From NCBI GenBank assembly GCA_022813625.1, contig JAKLMB010000027.1:248001-312000 (forward strand): a DNA stretch of 64,000 nucleotides, in the 5' to 3' direction. The position numbers were made by a program, and so were the translations under genes. Of the stretch, positions 46,573 to 59,000 are shown piece after piece (within the stretch, counting starts at the first letter, position 1; the number at the start of each line of letters is the position of its first letter). The notes beneath the pieces are model-generated. The model was not told the origin of the DNA and searched no databases. It was given only the letters and a program-made list of their open reading frames with translations. Source of the stretch: Aaosphaeria pasadenensis (Eukaryota; Ascomycota; Dothideomycetes; Pleosporales).

Positions 46573-48184
46573 ATGTCCAACTCTCCGGATCCCTCCTCCA
46601 TAACCGCCGAGTCCCTACCTGAACTACTCAAGGACGATAATGCTGTTAAGGTCGCAGGCATTGACGTCGATGGCGTTCTCCGTGGAAAGCTCATGGCGAA
46701 GAAGAAATTCCTGAGCATCGCGCAGGAAGGCTTTGGATTCTGTAGCGTTATCTTCGGTTGGGACATGCATGACCAGACCTACTTCCGCGAGCTTTCGATT
46801 AGCAACAAGGAGAATGGTTATCGCGACTTGATCGCAGTGCCAGACCTGAGCACCTTCCGTCGCATACCTTGGGAGAACAATGTGCCTTTCTTTCTGATCC
46901 ACTTCCATGACCCAGACACCAAATCTAGCTTGAGCGCGTGTCCGCGAAGTCTGTTGAAGCGCGCAGTCGACAAGCTCAAGGAGAATGGATATGGAGCCAT
47001 GGCTGGAGGTAAGCTTGTTCGCGCCCGTTCCTGTGCCGCACTCTTGCCCCTCTCTGAGATCACAGCAGGCCTGTCCGCTAATCATTACATTTGTGCCAAT
47101 TAGCGGAGTACGAGTTCTACCAGTTTCGAGCACCGCAATCCCACGATGGAACCGAGCGCAATTCGTCCTCTACGGCCGCTTTCCTCCGCGATAACCCCGT
47201 GAACGCGTTACCGAGTCTGACGGAAGGAATGTTTGGTTACAGCATCACTAGGCCGGTTCACAACCAGGAATACTACTATGGCATCTTCGATACATGCGCA
47301 AAGTTCAACTGTGGCATTGAAGGATGGCATACGGAGAGTGGTCCAGGAGTGTTCGAAGCGGTATGAAAGTTCATAGCCCGTACAGAAGGGAAAGTTCTAA
47401 CATGTACCAGGCCCTCGAGTTCGGCGAAATTACCGAAATGGCAGACAAGGCCTCGCTCTTCAAGCTCGTCGTGAAATCGCTTGGCTCGAAGTTCGGTATA
47501 ACTCCATGCTTCATGGCGAAGCCACGCGAAGGCCTCCCCGGTAACTCTGGACACATGCATGTCTCCATTGTCGACCCGTCGGGCAAGAATCTCTTCTATC
47601 GCGAGACCGAGGACAAAGATCACAAATGGCAGGACGTTCGATGGCTGTCCGATCTCGGGCGACACTTCCTCGCTGGTTTGATCGACGGTCTTCCTGACAT
47701 CATGCCTATTCTTGCGCCAAATGTTAACAGCTACAAGAGACTCGTAGAGAACTTTTGGGCGCCGGTCACCGTAAGCTGGGGCCTTGAACACAGAGCAGCC
47801 AGTATCAGATTGATCAGCCCGCCGACGTCATCAGCAAAGGCCACGAGATTCGAAGTTCGAGTCCCTGGCGCCGACACGAACCCTCATTTCGTACTTGCAG
47901 CGATTCTCGCGCTGGGCTGGAGGGGTATCGAGAAGAAGCTGGAGATATCTATCCCTCCACTAGGAAAGGGTGAAGATGTCGGCGGCGAGGCCGACAAGGG
48001 TCAGCGGCTGGCAAAGAGTCTAAAGGAAGCTACCGATCGATTCATGGCCAAGGACAGTGTCGCCAGAGAAGTATTTGGCGATGAGTTCGTCGATCACTTC
48101 GGCGGCACCAGACAGCATGAAATCAGGCTGTGGGATGAGGCTGTCACTGACTGGGAGGTGAAGAGGTATATCGAGACGGTCTGA
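46573..48184 (+). CDS. Glutamine synthetase I-like (GlnA/FluG-type) ligase
   Basis: Exons 46573-47008, 47104-47360 and 47411-48184 join to 488 aa. Visible landmarks are VAGIDVDGVLRGK and GFGFCSVIFGWDMHD in the N-terminal beta-grasp, the metal ligands in the GIEGWHTESGPGVFEA block, NSGHMHVSIVDPSG (ammonium/glutamate site), APNVNSYKRL, and SWGLEHRAASIRLI with the basic nucleotide-phosphate residues. This is the bacterial-type GSI fold, distinct from the fungal housekeeping GSII. Family members ligate glutamate to ammonia or to amines (as in gamma-glutamyl-putrescine synthetase) or, as FluG, serve in fungal development. The ATG at 46573 starts a Ser/Pro leader that aligns with the family better than the upstream in-frame ATG. 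Cytosolic; the first intron is 95 bp. Confidence 0.92.
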
Positions 48185-49144
48185 TTGATACCCACCAGCT
48201 CACGTTCAGTGGCTGCACTCACTATATGTTGCTTTCTACTCTGCATATACTACATAACGGATCTAGCCGAAGTGCCTTCGAGTGTCACGGCAACAAATCT
48301 ATCGAAATATAATAATTTTAAGCAGCAATCCAAACAACCTTTTCGTTCATGACGTTTGGAATTGAATGGCAAAACTTCGCACGTCAACACACGAAGACAC
48401 CTCAATCCACAAACGCACACGCATAAACAGAACCTCGCAGTCCTTGAAAGCCCACCGCACCCCACCGCACCCAACTCCTCCCCCCCTACCCTCAACCAAA
48501 CTAATAGTCGCTCGCTACCAAGGCACCGCATATGAACCCGTTCATCTATGAGAGATCCACAGCCCATCCAGAAGTATTCGATGCATTTCATATATCTCGA
48601 CGCACTTACTGACATGTGCGTCTCAGCTTGCAGGTGGGACAGAGGCCCCACAAAGGGAATTAAGCGCAGGGGAGTGGGATTCCTTCTCGACACCCTCCCC
48701 ACACACCACAATGCCACTGTCTACTTTTGATTGCCACCTGGGCTGTGATATTTGCGGGAGGTTCCCAGCGTGGGAGATGGGTTGGTATGCTGGGGATAAC
48801 TTGTCATTTGGAGGAAGGCGATGATTGTTTTGGGATGGTTACTTTTTCCTTTGAATGTAGGTGTAGATGTAAATGTAAATTTGAATAGGTTGGGTCACCA
48901 GAACGGCTGTGAGACTGTAGGAAGGAACTACAGACTTTGCATCTAGTAGTAGATTTATCGAAGGCATCATTGGACTGGTAGGAAAATGCTCGCATCCGCG
49001 TACAAATTGATAAGAATCAGAACAAAATTCAGAGTTGTTCCATTGCTGTCTAAAGCTACCAAACAGGCAATTACCACACTCACACCAGCCTCCCTAACTT
49101 TCTAAGTCCCATCTCCCTTCAACGTCAGATCCCCCATCACCGTC
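48185..49144. other. Convergent 3' intergenic region
   Basis: About 960 bases between convergent stops. It includes a C-rich strand asymmetry near 48440-48500. No coding content is recognised. Confidence 0.5.
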
Positions 49145-50445
49145 TTAAACCGACCCATCAGCAGCCTGAAGCTTCATAGGCGGCGCGCCCGGAATCTCCG
49201 CGATCCAGTCCTTGTCGCCGATGTCCTCGTCGACGACGTTCTTAATGGCGCATGCGTTCATGGCGTCCATGGACTGCGTCTTCATGCTCTTGCAGTTGAC
49301 GTAGCAGGCCTCGTCCATGATCTTCTGCAGCGAGTCGTCCTTCCACCCGAAGACGTAGTCGCCGTGGTTGCCGTAGCCCGTGCCGTCGCCAAAGGACCAC
49401 ACAAAGGGTTGGGTGTTGTCGGTGGGCCAGTCCGCCTTTGCGTTGAAGTCTTTCGTCTCGAAGATTACTTCGTACCTAAGGGGCCCGTGTTAGATTGCTT
49501 TGTTGGATGGTGAATAGTCTTGTATGTAGCATTCAAATTTGCTCTCCCTTCTTGTGTTCCTCTTTCTCGTTTCTGTTTGGTCTGAAGTATAGAAGGCGGG
49601 CTACTTACATGACTTGAGGCATCCGTACGGGATGGCTCGCGGGGCAAGGACCCTGCGACTCGAAGTTCCCGCTGGCAGGATAAGCCATGTGCGAGATGTG
49701 ATCCGGCGAGTCGAGGTTGACGCCATCCCAGCAGGTAGGGAATCTAAGGTTGACCATGATACCCGCGGGGCAGGGCTTCGTGGGGAAGTTCTTCGTCTCC
49801 GGGAACCGCGTGCTCATGTCCTGGAGGCAGGTGTACGTGAGCTGGGGGAACTTGTCGGCTTTGGCCTTCGTGTCTGCCGCAGGGTCGCCGATCAGCATGC
49901 GGAAGCCCGGCTTGAAGGACTGTACTTTGGCTTTTTGCTGGTAGTCGGCCAGTTGGTTCTGCATGTAGTAGACGGTCATGCCGCCGTTTTGGCCCTCGAA
50001 GCCGGCGTTTCCCTTCTGGGGTACGCGCTTGAAAGTGCCGTTTCGGGAGCGGAAGTAGAGAGCAGCGGTCCAGTAGTTGGAGAAGTCCTATTTGTGTTTA
50101 TTGTCAGAATGGATCCGATATAGAAATATATTGTTGGCATGATTGTCCGTGGTGACCTACCTCGGACGGTTGGCAAGACGTGCAAGTCGATAATTTGGCA
50201 AGGTCATGTTCGACTGGTTTCATGCTAGGTTGGAAGGAGTTCTGGTGCTGTTAGAAAGGACTCTCGAATTCCAACATCTACATTCTACGTACACCACCGA
50301 GGATCTGGTGAAGATGTGGGGATGGGTTGGAGCCCGGGTTGACCAGAGGGTCCAGTCGGTCCACCACAAGTTGAGAGCATCCGAATCGAATCAGTGCATG
50401 GCTGGGGGCGACGAGCGCCAGTGCGGCGAGTGAAGTCCACTGCAT
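49145..50445 (-). CDS. Secreted DUF1996 protein
   Basis: Exons 50293-50445, 50161-50241, 49609-50087 and 49145-49475 join to 347 aa. A short signal peptide (MQWTSLAALALVAPSHA) is followed by LIRFGCSQLVVDRLDPLVNPG and HLHQI, the start of the DUF1996 fold, then DFSNYWTAALYFRSRNGTF, GGMTVYYMQNQ, NLRFPTCWDGVNLDSPDHISHMAYP and the C-terminal DYVFGWKDDSLQKIMD with several conserved Cys (CYVNC, NACAIKN). DUF1996 proteins are abundant and secreted in fungi; a metal or polysaccharide role has been suggested for the family but is not established. This copy is one of the plainer forms, with no CBM or extra domain. Confidence 0.92.
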
Positions 50446-52062
50446 CGTGATATTGAGGGATGTTTTGGTGTACGCAGCAACGGCAACGGCGTTATGGATG
50501 GATAAGGAATCAACCCTCCCCTCTCGAGAACCAGCGCGACCCTGGGTATTTTATCATCTATTGACTGCGTGGAGCACGAGCACTGTGCTCATTTGCCGGT
50601 ACTGCTGAGAAATGTAAGTCTTCGATTATGGCAATGCCAAAGCCTAGCCTCTGGGAAGCATTGTCCCACCGGTATAGTACATTGTCCCAAAGACTTCGAC
50701 CAATGTCAGCCAGTCTCCAAGCGGGCCTGGATAAGTGGTTATTAACTGTGTAACGGGCGATGCGTACTCTACATTGTGGGAGTGCCGGGGTTGATGGGAT
50801 TCGCGGTACAATATAAATTGTTAAGTTGACATTGAGCCTCTCAATATCCATGACCCCTGTCAGCCGGCTGTCCGACATAAATCCACGCAGTATTGATTGA
50901 AGTGGCACAATGTTCATATATGCAGTCGTCAGTCCGGGTCCGCTCCCGTATGATCGACATTGTTTCCTTGGGCTCTTTCGCACGATAACAGCAATCGAAA
51001 CTTAGTTCTTCTCGACACCTGAGGCCTGGGGTCAGCATGCAAGCAGTCGCAACTAAATGCCATATACATACAATTCCGCCACAACGATCAAGATCCAATT
51101 CTAAGGGCTATTGACTCTTACAATGATTCAATGCTTCTTAACTCACATAGGAATTTACGCCACGTCTGGTCTTCATCTTGAAGTCAATCATACAAAGCTT
51201 TCCCGGCCACATCCAATTTTTGTCCACATTCAACAAGAACCTTCGAAGACGGAGCACGGAGTTCTTTGTCTATTTGATGAGAGTAGACCACCAGCCGTCA
51301 AGGAACATTACTCTTTGAATGCGAGATAAGGACGGTGATCGTCTCTTTCAATATAGGACGAATATCCGATGGAACTGAGCAGATGAGCGACCAGAAACTT
51401 TTTCCATGGAGCTAATTGAACAGTAGTAGCCATCTTAGTTGCCGCTGAACTGTGTTGACTGTGGTGACGACACATTGTCATTGCAATCAGCTAGGCGAGT
51501 TACAATTGACTCAGACCTCTGACCTGGAGCATCTCTGACTCGCGAAAAGTATAGACCTACATAGGCACATGCTAACCGATTTACCTATCCAGGACATTGC
51601 AAAGGGCCCAGTCTTGTTTTGTAGTTGAACGTTATCAATCAATAGTCGAGGTAGAATGCACGCTAAGCCGGAAGAGGGACCATGGCATTCACGAGGCGTT
51701 GTGAGGGATCGTATTTATGCCAAACCCCCATCCGCTACCCAATGTCTCCTCACGGTATCATTAGTGAAAGGCGGAGATGTCAGTGAATGATTGGTAACGG
51801 CAGCGAAAACGATGACAACGATACCTGCCGTACCTGATAAGCACCACCCCGACATCCCGGTCTTCGCTCCTTGGCTTGCATAGCTTATGGAGACAGCATC
51901 GATCGACTATGTCACATTTTTAAACCGTCGTAAGGCCACCCTGGAAGGAAAGCATGGTCGTTATCTTTGGGTTGCTATCGTCTCCGCAATGCTAGGCAGA
52001 AAAGATGGATATAAAAGGCGCAATGGAGTTTCTTGGATCAGCCAGCAATCTCGGTCGTAAAC
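50446..52062. other. Bidirectional promoter region, DUF1996 / amidase
   Basis: About 1.6 kb between divergent starts of two secreted-protein genes. A TATA box lies close to the amidase ATG. No gene is supported. Confidence 0.5.
52010..52016 (+). promoter_or_regulatory. TATA box of the amidase gene
   Basis: TATAAAA lies 47 bp upstream of the ATG at 52063. That spacing is tight and implies a very short 5' leader. Confidence 0.5.
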
Positions 52063-54199
52063 ATGGCGAGGATGTGGTTCTGGTGGAGTCTTGCGCTTGC
52101 ATCTTTGTCTGCCCAAGCGGCTCCCATTGTCAAGAGGAATCCTTATACTTTTGTTCTTGATAATCCATATGGTGATGCTATCTTTCAACTCGGTGAAATA
52201 GCATATCTAGCCAATTCAAAATACCCAAAGGCTGTGATCGCCGCCGATTGCCAAACGGTAACCTCGGCAATTCCAATTACAGTCATCAAGACGAATGCAT
52301 CGAGCATCACAAAAGATACTTTAACGAGCGTGATCGACTCGTACCTCTCTGCCGACGATGTTTTTAACCATGATTTTCTCGATGGTTTGTACATCTCTTC
52401 AGCCGTAAAGACCTCATTAGACGCTACGGCTGTAGAGTATCTCACGTCTCTCAATACCACATTCGTATTTGCGGATTCCACCGTATCTGTGGAAGGAAGC
52501 TTCACCATTATTGCCCTTGAATCGCCTGCTGAGGTTCCCATTGGTCCATACCTTGCGCATGTGGGATCTGGAACAGTAGGTTTCAGCACTGTCTATCGGC
52601 TGTATCCAGATACCTATAGAACTTTCCTTTTCGGAGCCTACGATGCGAATGATGGCGAGGACAACCACAATCCACTCGGAACATTTCTTCCCAAATTTTG
52701 GGACCCCATGATCCCGTGAGTTTCATCCATTCATCTCAATAGTCTTGGTGCGTTCCTGACTTTGTGTAGGGTTCCGTCTCGCGTCTACTCCTGGGGAGAC
52801 GAGAGACCGCTTGCAGGGGAGCGTGTCGCGATCAAGGATCTCTACGATGTCAAAGGCCTGCAAACATCTGGTGGTAGCCAAGCATGGGCCTACATCACAC
52901 CAGTCTCCAACGGCACTGCCCCTTCGGTGCAGAAGATTTTGGACCTTGGGGGGATCGTAGTGGGCAAGCAGAAGTTGGCCCAATTCGCTTCGGGCGCTAA
53001 TCCTTGGGAGTGGCAGGATGAGCATTATCCGTTCAACCCTCGTGGTGATGGATGGTTGACGTGCTCTGCTTCTTCGTCTGGAGGTGGCTGCTCTGTTGCT
53101 GCATATGACTGGCTTGACTACGCTATTGGAAGCGATACTGGCTCATCTATGAGACGCCCGGCTGCTGTTTCTGGTACCTATGGGTATGCTTCAATATCCA
53201 TATGTCCCTCCTTTCTATCTGCTTACTAGTGATAGACAACGTCCGAGTCAAGGCCTCATGTCGCTTGAACGTGTTCTACCTCTAGGTGGTGCTACTGACA
53301 CTGCAGGTGTTTTCTCGAGAGATCCGTACAAATGGATCAAGTTTTCTAAAGCATGGTATTCTCCGGACTTGTACCAGGATTCTTCTATCACAGGTCTCTC
53401 GCCATTAGAAGTGCCTGACACCGATGCATTTCCAAAGACGATTCTCTACCCCGTAGATTATCTGCCACTCAACAACTCAGCGGCGGAGCCCATCCTACAG
53501 GAGTTCATCGCGAGCATGTCCCGAATCTTCAACATGACTGTAAAAGAGCTCAACTTTACAGCAACTGTACAAAACTTCTCGGATCCTATCGCCAGCAACT
53601 TCACCACACTCAGCGCTGCAACTGGTGTGATAAACACCTGGTCAGCCTGGGAGGTTATAGGCAAACCTCTCATCACCGCTTGGGGTGCTTTGTTTGATGG
53701 CCGGTTCCCACCCATTGATCCAGCTCGCCGTCCTGGCTGGAAAGCGTTCAATGAGACCAGGACAAATCAGGTTGCATACGATGCTGCCTTAGTCACCAAG
53801 AACAGAGGCGTGGAGTGGTATGAGAAAGAGTTACAGTACAGCACTCCAGAATCGTGCTCAGAGTCAATCATGCTATACGATATTGGCACGGGCGGTCTTC
53901 CGTCTTTCCGCGAGCGTGAGCTGAACGAGTCGCCAGATGCGTCGTACCTTGCCGTCCTCCCCAAGACTGCTAAGATCACAGGCGCAAACATCTGTCCCAT
54001 ATTTGGCTGCGCGGATTTCACTGTGCCCATCGGCCAAGTGCCGTATCAGAGTAATATTACTTTCCATGAGGAGATGGTTCCTGTAACGATCAATCTCGTG
54101 GTGAAACGGGGATGCGACTTCATGCTGTATAACATGATCGAACGTTTGGCGGATGAAGGAGTTCTTAAGACTGTCAAGACTGGCAGAACAGCTTTCTAA
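52063..54199 (+). CDS. Secreted amidase-signature hydrolase
   Basis: Exons 52063-52715, 52770-53183 and 53236-54199 join to 676 aa. A signal peptide (FWWSLALASLSAQAAP) and a dibasic VKRN lead into an extension of ~200 residues with no recognised domain. The amidase-signature core begins at ERVAIKDLYDVKGLQTSGGS with Lys240, then SASSSGGGCSVAAYD with the cis-Ser (~321), then DYAIGSDTGSSMRRPAAVSG with the nucleophile Ser344. The Ser-cisSer-Lys triad is intact, so it should hydrolyse amide bonds. The usual DTGGS is DTGSS here. RPSQGLMSLERVLPL follows as in the family. Secretion and multiple N-glycosylation sites suggest an extracellular role; substrate unknown. The acceptor at 53235 was chosen over a closer TAG because it alone preserves YGQRPSQG. 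Confidence 0.92.
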
Positions 54200-54447
54200 C
54201 CAAAGGGCAAATACTGGGTAGATATAAGCCAAATGAGCAAACAATTGTCGAACAAACCAGTGATATGATAATAGCGCGCAATTTCCGCTAACAGTGAGGT
54301 GAAAATGGAACAGCTTTAGAGAGAATCACCTTAACAGTCTTTGCGTCTCCCTCGTTGCTCCCTTCCCTTCTCACTTGCCAGCATCAGCACAAAATTCCGC
54401 CGGGCTTCCATTTGGAGCAGTTTACTCTTTCCTGCTTATTCTCAGCC

Positions 54448-55311
54448 ATGCCGCTGCTACCAGTCGAAAACTCCGTGGAGTCACCACTCCTTCCTGAGAC
54501 CCGGTTCCAAGTTGTGCGCCAAGTTGGCGTTCTCAAGCAGGCCATTCACGATGGTACCGGCGTGCGCGTGAACCCCGATTCTATGGACTGCAGGGTTTCA
54601 AATGAAGAAACTGGATGCTATGCCTCACTCACGGGTGCTGAAAGGTCAGTTAGAGATGTACTTGGATGGGACGACTGCGTGTTGTCTGACTTGGATCGGA
54701 TCTTCACGGACGACTTTACCCAACGTGTGCTCAATACCCTGGGCGATCCTTCCACAGATACAACAGCAAAGTCATTCAGGATCGAACTGATCATCGTGTG
54801 GAATAGTACGCCATGCCAGATCGCGAGCGAGAAGGCTCTCTTCGCAAGAGTAGCGGAGGAGAAGCCTGTTGTCAAACTTCCACCGGCAGCGAAAAAAGGC
54901 AGACGATACAAAAGCGCCAAACAACTCGACATCGTAGAGATGCCTGATAGGGCGGACAGATCAGGGCATGTATGCGTGCCTCCCATGGCTTTTGGAGATT
55001 TTGAATACCGGATCTCGCGAGTGTCCAACATCGATGCTGATTACGTCCAGTACTACGATCGCCCTCTGTTCGTAGAGGAGCGTGACGACCATTTCGCAAG
55101 AACCCGGTGCTCGTGGCTTCCAAAACGCGACGAGGGGCCTTTTCGTGGCCCAGACGACGCGCCTTATCGAGATACGATGGGTTTCGTGGGTCCCGTATAT
55201 GTGAACCCGCCCTCGTTCTGGATGGCAATGTTCATTCAGCCAGATGAACTAAACGACGAGGATGCTTGTACTGGGCTTCTAGGGGAGAATGATAAAGAGA
55301 TCGCGGGGTAA
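54448..55311 (+). CDS. Hypothetical protein, single exon
   Basis: Open frame with ATG at 54448 (an in-frame ATG also exists at 54355) giving 287 or 318 aa. It has no signal peptide or membrane segment. A charged middle (AAKKGRRYKSAKQLDIVEMP) precedes an aromatic, Asp/Pro-rich C-terminal third (DADYVQYYDRPLFVEERDDH; GPVYVNPPSFWMAMF). No known domain is recognised. The 250-bp gap from the amidase stop and the same orientation do not imply shared function. Even codon use and absence of stops support a real gene; the function is unknown. Confidence 0.65.
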   Translation: MPLLPVENSVESPLLPETRFQVVRQVGVLKQAIHDGTGVRVNPDSMDCRVSNEETGCYASLTGAERSVRDVLGWDDCVLSDLDRIFTDDFTQRVLNTLGDPSTDTTAKSFRIELIIVWNSTPCQIASEKALFARVAEEKPVVKLPPAAKKGRRYKSAKQLDIVEMPDRADRSGHVCVPPMAFGDFEYRISRVSNIDADYVQYYDRPLFVEERDDHFARTRCSWLPKRDEGPFRGPDDAPYRDTMGFVGPVYVNPPSFWMAMFIQPDELNDEDACTGLLGENDKEIAG

Positions 55312-55695
55312 AGGTCAAACATGAGCAAAACCCTGTGTAACTGTGGATGGCATCGTACTATTACGAATATCAAGATGCGTTGTCTCCTTATACTCAAGGC
55401 AACGGTGACGGGTTCGTGGGAGATTGGGGTTCGGCCAAAGATAACCAAATTGGGATACCTCAACCATGGCATCAGAACACTGAACCAGACATTTTCGTAG
55501 ACCTCTGAATCCGCAACACTGGCATTCATCACGTCTTGACATAAATCTGACATCTCCATCCTACCATCCCGATCCTGAATTCCATCCATTTCACGCTGCT
55601 TCCAGTCTCGCATATATCATCACTCCTCGCACCCACTCTCCTCCCAACATTTCCTCCCCGCACCCCTATCTTCCTCCACCTGTGCATCCCTCGAA

Positions 55696-56082
55696 ATGCC
55701 CTTCCCAGCCGCCATGAAACTCTTCCTGGCGACCCTCACCATCGCGGCGGTCGCCATAGTCCCCATCCAACAGGAAATACGTCCGGACTGCGACACGGGC
55801 CTCATGATATGCAACCAGAGGAGGGAAGAGATCGCCATATGCTCCAACAATAAATTCGTCATGTACGAGAGGTGCGCGGGGCCCACTTGCAAGTACCATG
55901 CAACATATGGTAATCCCTTCTGCGACGATCCATACCTTGGGTACGTGCTCGATAAGTTTCTCACTTGCTTCCTTACCTGCTCGGTTTCGGTCTTGGTGAT
56001 GAAAGAAGAGAGGGGAGGATGGATATCGGTTGAATATTTTGACTGACTTTATGAAATTAGATGGCATCCCTGGAAGGCTTAA
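55696..56082 (+). CDS. Small secreted cysteine-rich protein
   Basis: Two exons (55696-55940 and 56061-56082, 120-bp intron with GTACGT donor and TTAG acceptor) give 88 aa ending GWHPWKA. A signal peptide covers residues ~7-25 (MKLFLATLTIAAVAIVP). The mature part has about 60 residues with six Cys (in DCDT, MICN, AICS, ERCAG, TCKY, FCDD), enough for three disulfides. Reading through without splicing would add a hydrophobic tail and is less likely. Size, secretion signal and even Cys number match fungal effector-like or antimicrobial-like proteins, but no family is recognised. Translation may start at Met1 or Met7. Confidence 0.72.
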
Positions 56083-59000
56083 GAAAAGAACAAATGGGTT
56101 CTATGCCGGGCGGCCAACCCGTATGTCGAAATCCTCGGTACGCGCGCTTAGAGGGAAGGAGGTAGAGAGAAAGGAAAAGCAGAACGGATAGAATGAGATA
56201 TCTTTGGGAGAAATGAGCAGTTGGGATGGATATTCGAATCAACCTGGGACGCAAACGACAATTTCCCAGTCTTTACGAGCACGAGCTACGCTGCGAGATA
56301 TCGATAACAGTCCAACACTGTCCTGCACGTAATTGACTGTTCACGCAATGAGTCATGTATCAGAAATCTGAGAACTGAAGAATCGGGAATACAAAGATAA
56401 CTAATAGCGTGCCGAGTCCTGTACCAACTCCATGCGTGAAATACAATCGTGGCTGAAGTGGAAGTTGCATTTAGGAGTGTGACAGTGACCACCAACACAG
56501 CGCAACGTAGTTTCCGTAACAGCTACAGTGTGTGACTCCGTCCATGGCGTATTGATAGATGTCAATACAGATTCTGTTCGTAATGGTATTGAGCACTAGA
56601 TGTAAAATGCCACGCCGTCCACAGATATCCCCCAAAAGTATAGTCTAGATCAAGCCCAATATCGGCGTATTTCAGCTCAACATGATGTCTTCACAAACAA
56701 GACTCTGTCTTACAACGGTGGATGAACATAATCGAAAAGTCGCAAGTCTTGGCTCAATTACTGGGATTGCGTGCTCTTCGTCTACTTTTTTTTCTTTCCT
56801 ATATCTTCTGCTCCCTTGGCAGGCGTTGCATCTGCACGCAGGTCCGCGCGCACGAGGTGATAACATTGAGCTGGATAGGCTATGATGTTACACAGATCAT
56901 TATTTTGTGGACAACAAGAGTCTTGGGTGTATTGCTTTTTCTGTCCACTTTTCTTTTACTTCTTGTATCCGATGAATTTAGTGATTCCGTTTACGTTTGA
57001 ATTACTGATAGTGCCGAGCAGTTTGATATGCGTGGCCAAAATCCAAATACGCAGATTTCGCTGCATGAACTGTAGACAACAGTCAATCTATTTACCTAAT
57101 GCAGGTATTTCAACCAGACATGACTACAACACAAATGGTAAGGAGGCAAAGCCATGGAAGGAAATCCGGGGACGGCAGAACGATTACATTTAGCTTCCCT
57201 TTCAAGCGTTTTATGCCCGTCTTAGCGGGACGTTCTCACGGTTGTGGAAATTTCGAAGAAAGGGGAAATTTGATAGATCTGGGAACCCGTCTTGAGATCC
57301 AATCGGACACTTCCGAGTGGGAGCGGGACGGGTTTAAGATACGTAGTGCACAGCAATGGAAAGAAGGGAGCATGCACTAGGAGGTTTGTTGGTGGGCACC
57401 GGTGGATTTCCATTTTGTCGAGAAATTTTCATGCTTGGATATGTGACTATCTGGAAATGGAGGACAGCGGCGTGTGGCGAGGAACCCTGAGCATAGCGAG
57501 AGGCGAGAGGCGTAAGGGTCCAATCTATTGTACGTCGTAAAGCACACCGAGAGCTGCTGGTGTTGCTTTTCTACTTGGACGTCTGGCGGCTGTCTTACCA
57601 AGAGTCTGGTGAAACGTTGGACAGATATAATTCTAGAAGACATGTTTGCTTTTGCAAGAGCTGAGGTGGTGCAGCGTGGGTGTGGTTGACAGTACCAATA
57701 TGTTGGACGTAATTGATACGAGGACTCGAGCTCGAGCAACTCAACTGAAGGGTCTCGATAATGCACGTTAACAGATGCACGACATGTGAACACCCTAACT
57801 GCGTGCCTGACCTAGGCCTGGTCTAGATGCTAGATTCGGAGAAAGAGTCATGAGAATCAAAGAGAGTCCAGCGGACACTCTCCGCTGGTTTGGGTCGGTT
57901 GTTGAGATTTGGCGCGGGGCTTGATCCGGTCGATACTGGCGTGACTGGTCACTCGTACCTTCGCCAAAGTACCGCCACCACTCTCATCATCGTCCTCTCG
58001 ATCTGAATGCAACTCGAGGCTGTAGGTACGGAGTACTCCAAATGTATCTATCTCCTAAAGTTTAAGCCATGCAAACCGTTCAGGGTAAGCGACATAGTCT
58101 CCATCTCCTTCTCGTGGTGGAGGTCATGTGGGAATCTGTAGACACAACATTATTCTCTTTGTTCCAAAAGTGTTCCAAAAGGATTTCATCTCGCGTGCTT
58201 TGTAGTGCGGAAGGCTGATGGACATGCTTTTAATGGTTTACGACTCCACGAGGAAATCGTGGACATTCTTACCTACCTACCTTTCCCCTGGACCGAGAGT
58301 CCCATGTTCGTGCGCTAAACGAGCCGAAGGGTACAATAGAGGCGGCTTTGGCATGCTATGGGCGGCATGGCCCTGAAGAACAATGACTTTGTACGACAGT
58401 GGCGTTGGTCGCAACAATTTGTCTCGCATCTGGCGTTGGTCGGCGGCTGGTGGGTCTCTACCAGCGCGCAGCGCACGTCGTCATTGTTCTTACACAGAAG
58501 AAAATTGCTTCTGCGGAGACACGGCAGAGGATGTCATTGGCGGTGGCGCGATGTACACTCAGACACTGGAAGACACCAACCTGAACTGTGGTTAGGTCTA
58601 GGCTGCGTTTCCAGAAGTTCATTCAGCTTGATATTGTCCTTCTTCGATGTATGCAGGGCCAGCCAGAGCGAGCTTTGTGGTAATGCTGCTTGAACTTGCC
58701 TGCAACAATGATTCACAAAGCATCAAAGAGAAATATACAAGGGCTGGATTGGAACAATAGCGATGCAAACTGTCGTCAGGGGCTGGCGGATGGAGGAGAA
58801 CTCCGAAAATCCATCCAAAGCAGGGCGATGTCTGAATAGGGACATGTTGAGATCGAACTAGGGTACGGCAGCATCGACCATCCTGGAAGCATATCCCATT
58901 GTAACTTGAAGAATTAACGAGATGGCGCGCGGCGATTGGATGAGATTGGGGATGAAGGCCGCGTGCGTGGTGGACAGCCCTTGCTCGCTTGCATGCTGGA

